Below, one piece after another: positions 62,175 to 64,000 of a stretch of DNA of 64,000 nt. Positions within the stretch are counted from its first letter, which is position 1. Each line of letters starts with the position of its first letter. Source of the stretch: Iris pallida (taxonomy: Eukaryota; Streptophyta; Magnoliopsida; Asparagales; Iridaceae). The stretch is from NCBI GenBank assembly GCA_029216955.1, contig JANAVB010009599.1, positions 941,417-1,005,416 on the forward strand, in the 5' to 3' direction. Both the position numbers and the translations under genes were made by a program. The notes beneath the pieces were generated by a model. It searched no databases. It was given only the letters and a program-made list of their open reading frames with translations, and had not been told where the DNA came from.

Positions 62175-64000
62175 TGACCCATATTTTTGTTTTGATGTAT
62201 ATTAATATATGATTTAAGTCCAATTAATTAAAACCTAATAAACCAATCAGTTAGACTTAACTATCCAGTCTCTTCCCGATCCGCTTTCTCAGCCGCACCC
62301 CTTCCTCCCGCCCACGTAAATCTCTCCCTCTCCCCTACACGTAATTACTCCCAGAAACCTCTTTCTCTCCAGAAAGAAATCTACAAAATATCTCACCCCT
62401 CCACCTTCACAAAACTCCTTCCACCCCTCTCTATACTCCTCCGACTCCGAAACCGAAGCCGTCCCGACAATTCTCGTGCCGCACCGGTCGATCCAATACC
62501 CCTCTCGAGGTGGTTCCGAGACGGCCCTGCTGTTCCCCATCGATCGACCGGTGCCCCCAGGCCGCCACACAACTGCGCCAGGCCCCCGTGCAGTCCCTGC
62601 CGCTGTGCTGCGGCGTCCCTGCCGCTGTCCCGTGCGGTGCCTCCGCCGCTGTCTCGCGGCATCCCGTGTGCCGACCAGCAGTCCGCGTGTTCCTTCCGTG
62701 CGCGTTCACATGTTTCGCAATCCGTTCCGTGCTCCGTGCACGTTCCGAGTCCGAGGCATCCCCTTGGTACTCCATCACCAACCTGTTGGTAAATTCTCAC
62801 CTTCTGTACATATTCACAGAATGCAAAACACTTTCTGCTTCCGACCGGAATTGACAAAATGAAGCTCTGTCAATTCCGAGATAGTTTAGTGTAGTTTCCT
62901 AATTAAGTTTTGTAATAATGTTAGTATCTTTTCATTATGACAGTAGAATTATAATTCGGTTGCTTAATAGTAATTAGAGTTTAACCATTTACGTTAAATA
63001 CGAATAACGTATGGTATAATATTATTTTAATTATTATTAGGATTATTGCCATAATTTTACTAACTATTATTAATTATTTGATAAATTTAGCTTCAAAAAA
63101 ATATTTATATATCAATATATACTTAATATAGAAAAATAGTATTTTTATAGGCAAAACTATCTATCTATGTTTTTAGATAAAAATGCTTATTTTCGTAATT
63201 TAACCATTATTTTTATTAATAAATTTTATGGGGATGAAAACTAGAAATAATAACGTCTTTTTCTAATAAAATCGTAATTTTTCTTAAAATAAAGTTTTAC
63301 ATTTTTTTATTATTAAAAATGGTTATTCTTTACTTAAGAAATAGTATTAGTAAAATATTTCGTAAATTTTATTTAGAAAAATATTAAACTAGATTCGAAT
63401 AAATTCCGAGTTTACGCAATAGTCTCTATTAAAATGATTTATGATAAAATTGCTACTATTTTTTATAAATATTCCAAAATATATTAATTTCTGCTCTATT
63501 TACAAAATACTAATAAAAAATAATTTTACCAAAATATTATATAATTAAGTTATTATTTCTCAAATAAAAGGCTAGTGTTTATAATAAACGTAGATATGTT
63601 TAGTTGCTCTTTTAGCTAACCTTTGGAATAAGTCTAAGAACGGATTATATATTAAATATTAGTTCAGAGGAAAATCATAATTTTGGTAAAATATTAATTT
63701 GTTAAATGCAGTTAAAATATTATTTTTTTTCTTATTTTGTGAATAATAGTCAAAATGAATTATTAGTAAAATTGTATTTTTCGTGCATTTGGTAATTACA
63801 TACAAATAATAATTTCTATAATACGATTAAATAGCTATTTTCGTATCCTTAATTATTACGATAAAAATACGTATTTTTACTAAAACGATTATTTTGTCAC
63901 TTAGTATAGTTTATAAAATATACTCTTAAAATATAAATATTTTCTATGTTATTAACAAAATTATGTTATTTTCAACCCGACCAGACTTAGCCCTAATCAA
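62175..64000 (+). repeat. LTR of C family, partial (runs off window)
   Basis: Starts TGACCCATATTTTTG, similar to the start of the 50876 LTR, and is collinear with it: pyrimidine-rich CTTCCCGATCCGC / CCCACGTAAATCTCTCCCTC, a GC-rich block (62395-62770), then GAGTCCGAGGCATCCCCTTG with a donor-like TTGGTAAATT, then long AT-rich DNA to the end. It is diverged from the 50876 copy. Whether a full element follows cannot be seen. Frames in the GC-rich block are unrecognised. Confidence 0.65.

Overview
The window reads as repeat-dense chromosomal DNA from a flowering plant. The evidence is plant-type Ty3/gypsy LTR retrotransposons with very long LTRs, a plant L1-type LINE, Mutator-like elements (MULEs) with 9-bp target duplications, long (AT)n arrays, and fragments of two host genes. 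One of those genes belongs to the plant-specific HD2 (HDT) family. I saw no intact host gene. The only long intact reading frame that looks genuine is a retrotransposon gag at 44224-45678. The species cannot be named from this sequence.

Layout. 1-834: 5' internal part of minus-strand element A (broken gag, tRNA-Ile primer site). 835-4678: its 5' LTR. 4679-6042 and 19834-20568: remains of another minus-strand LTR (element B), into which A and a 5.04-kb solo LTR (6043-8112 plus 16858-19828, TSD ACTAA) were inserted. That solo LTR is itself split by a coding-less minus-strand element, 8113-16852 (LTRs 3.78 kb, internal only 1.18 kb, TSD GAACC). 20569-20975: pol C-terminus of B. 20976-24300: LTR-like DNA with a GCCGCATGA minisatellite. 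24300-25117: internal remnant plus primer site of element G. 25118-26295 and 33865-36420: LTR of G, split by element H (26296-33859, TSD CCTAT). 36433-50846: pol of plus-strand element C, interrupted by an 879-bp solo LTR (38027-38905, TSD GGATG) and by a complete gag-only element (39179-50559, LTRs 4.63 kb, TSD ACGTC). 50876-53632: 3' LTR of C. 53633-54741 and 61801-62174: minus-strand host-gene remnants (epsin ENTH exons, HD2-like exons). 54742-61800: MULE D (TSD AAAAATATA) in an HD2 intron. D has a foldback core and contains MULE E (54756-59929, TSD TTTGTATTT), which contains a 5'-truncated LINE. 62175-64000: start of a second LTR of the C family.

How the parts relate. Elements A, G, the gag-only element and the coding-less element share an LTR terminus (TGTCACGACCCG as read on plus), a primer site matching the 3' end of tRNA-Ile(AAU), a polypurine-tract region resembling that of C, and a U5 stem-loop whose stem sequence varies while pairing is kept. 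The gag-only and coding-less elements carry no enzymes. They look like non-autonomous derivatives mobilised by a pol-bearing relative such as C, whose LTR has the same terminal motif and an equivalent stem-loop.

The strongest evidence is structural: matching LTR pairs and target-site duplications read directly from the sequence. Domain calls on the broken ORFs rest on recognisable family motifs. LTR similarity was judged by eye.
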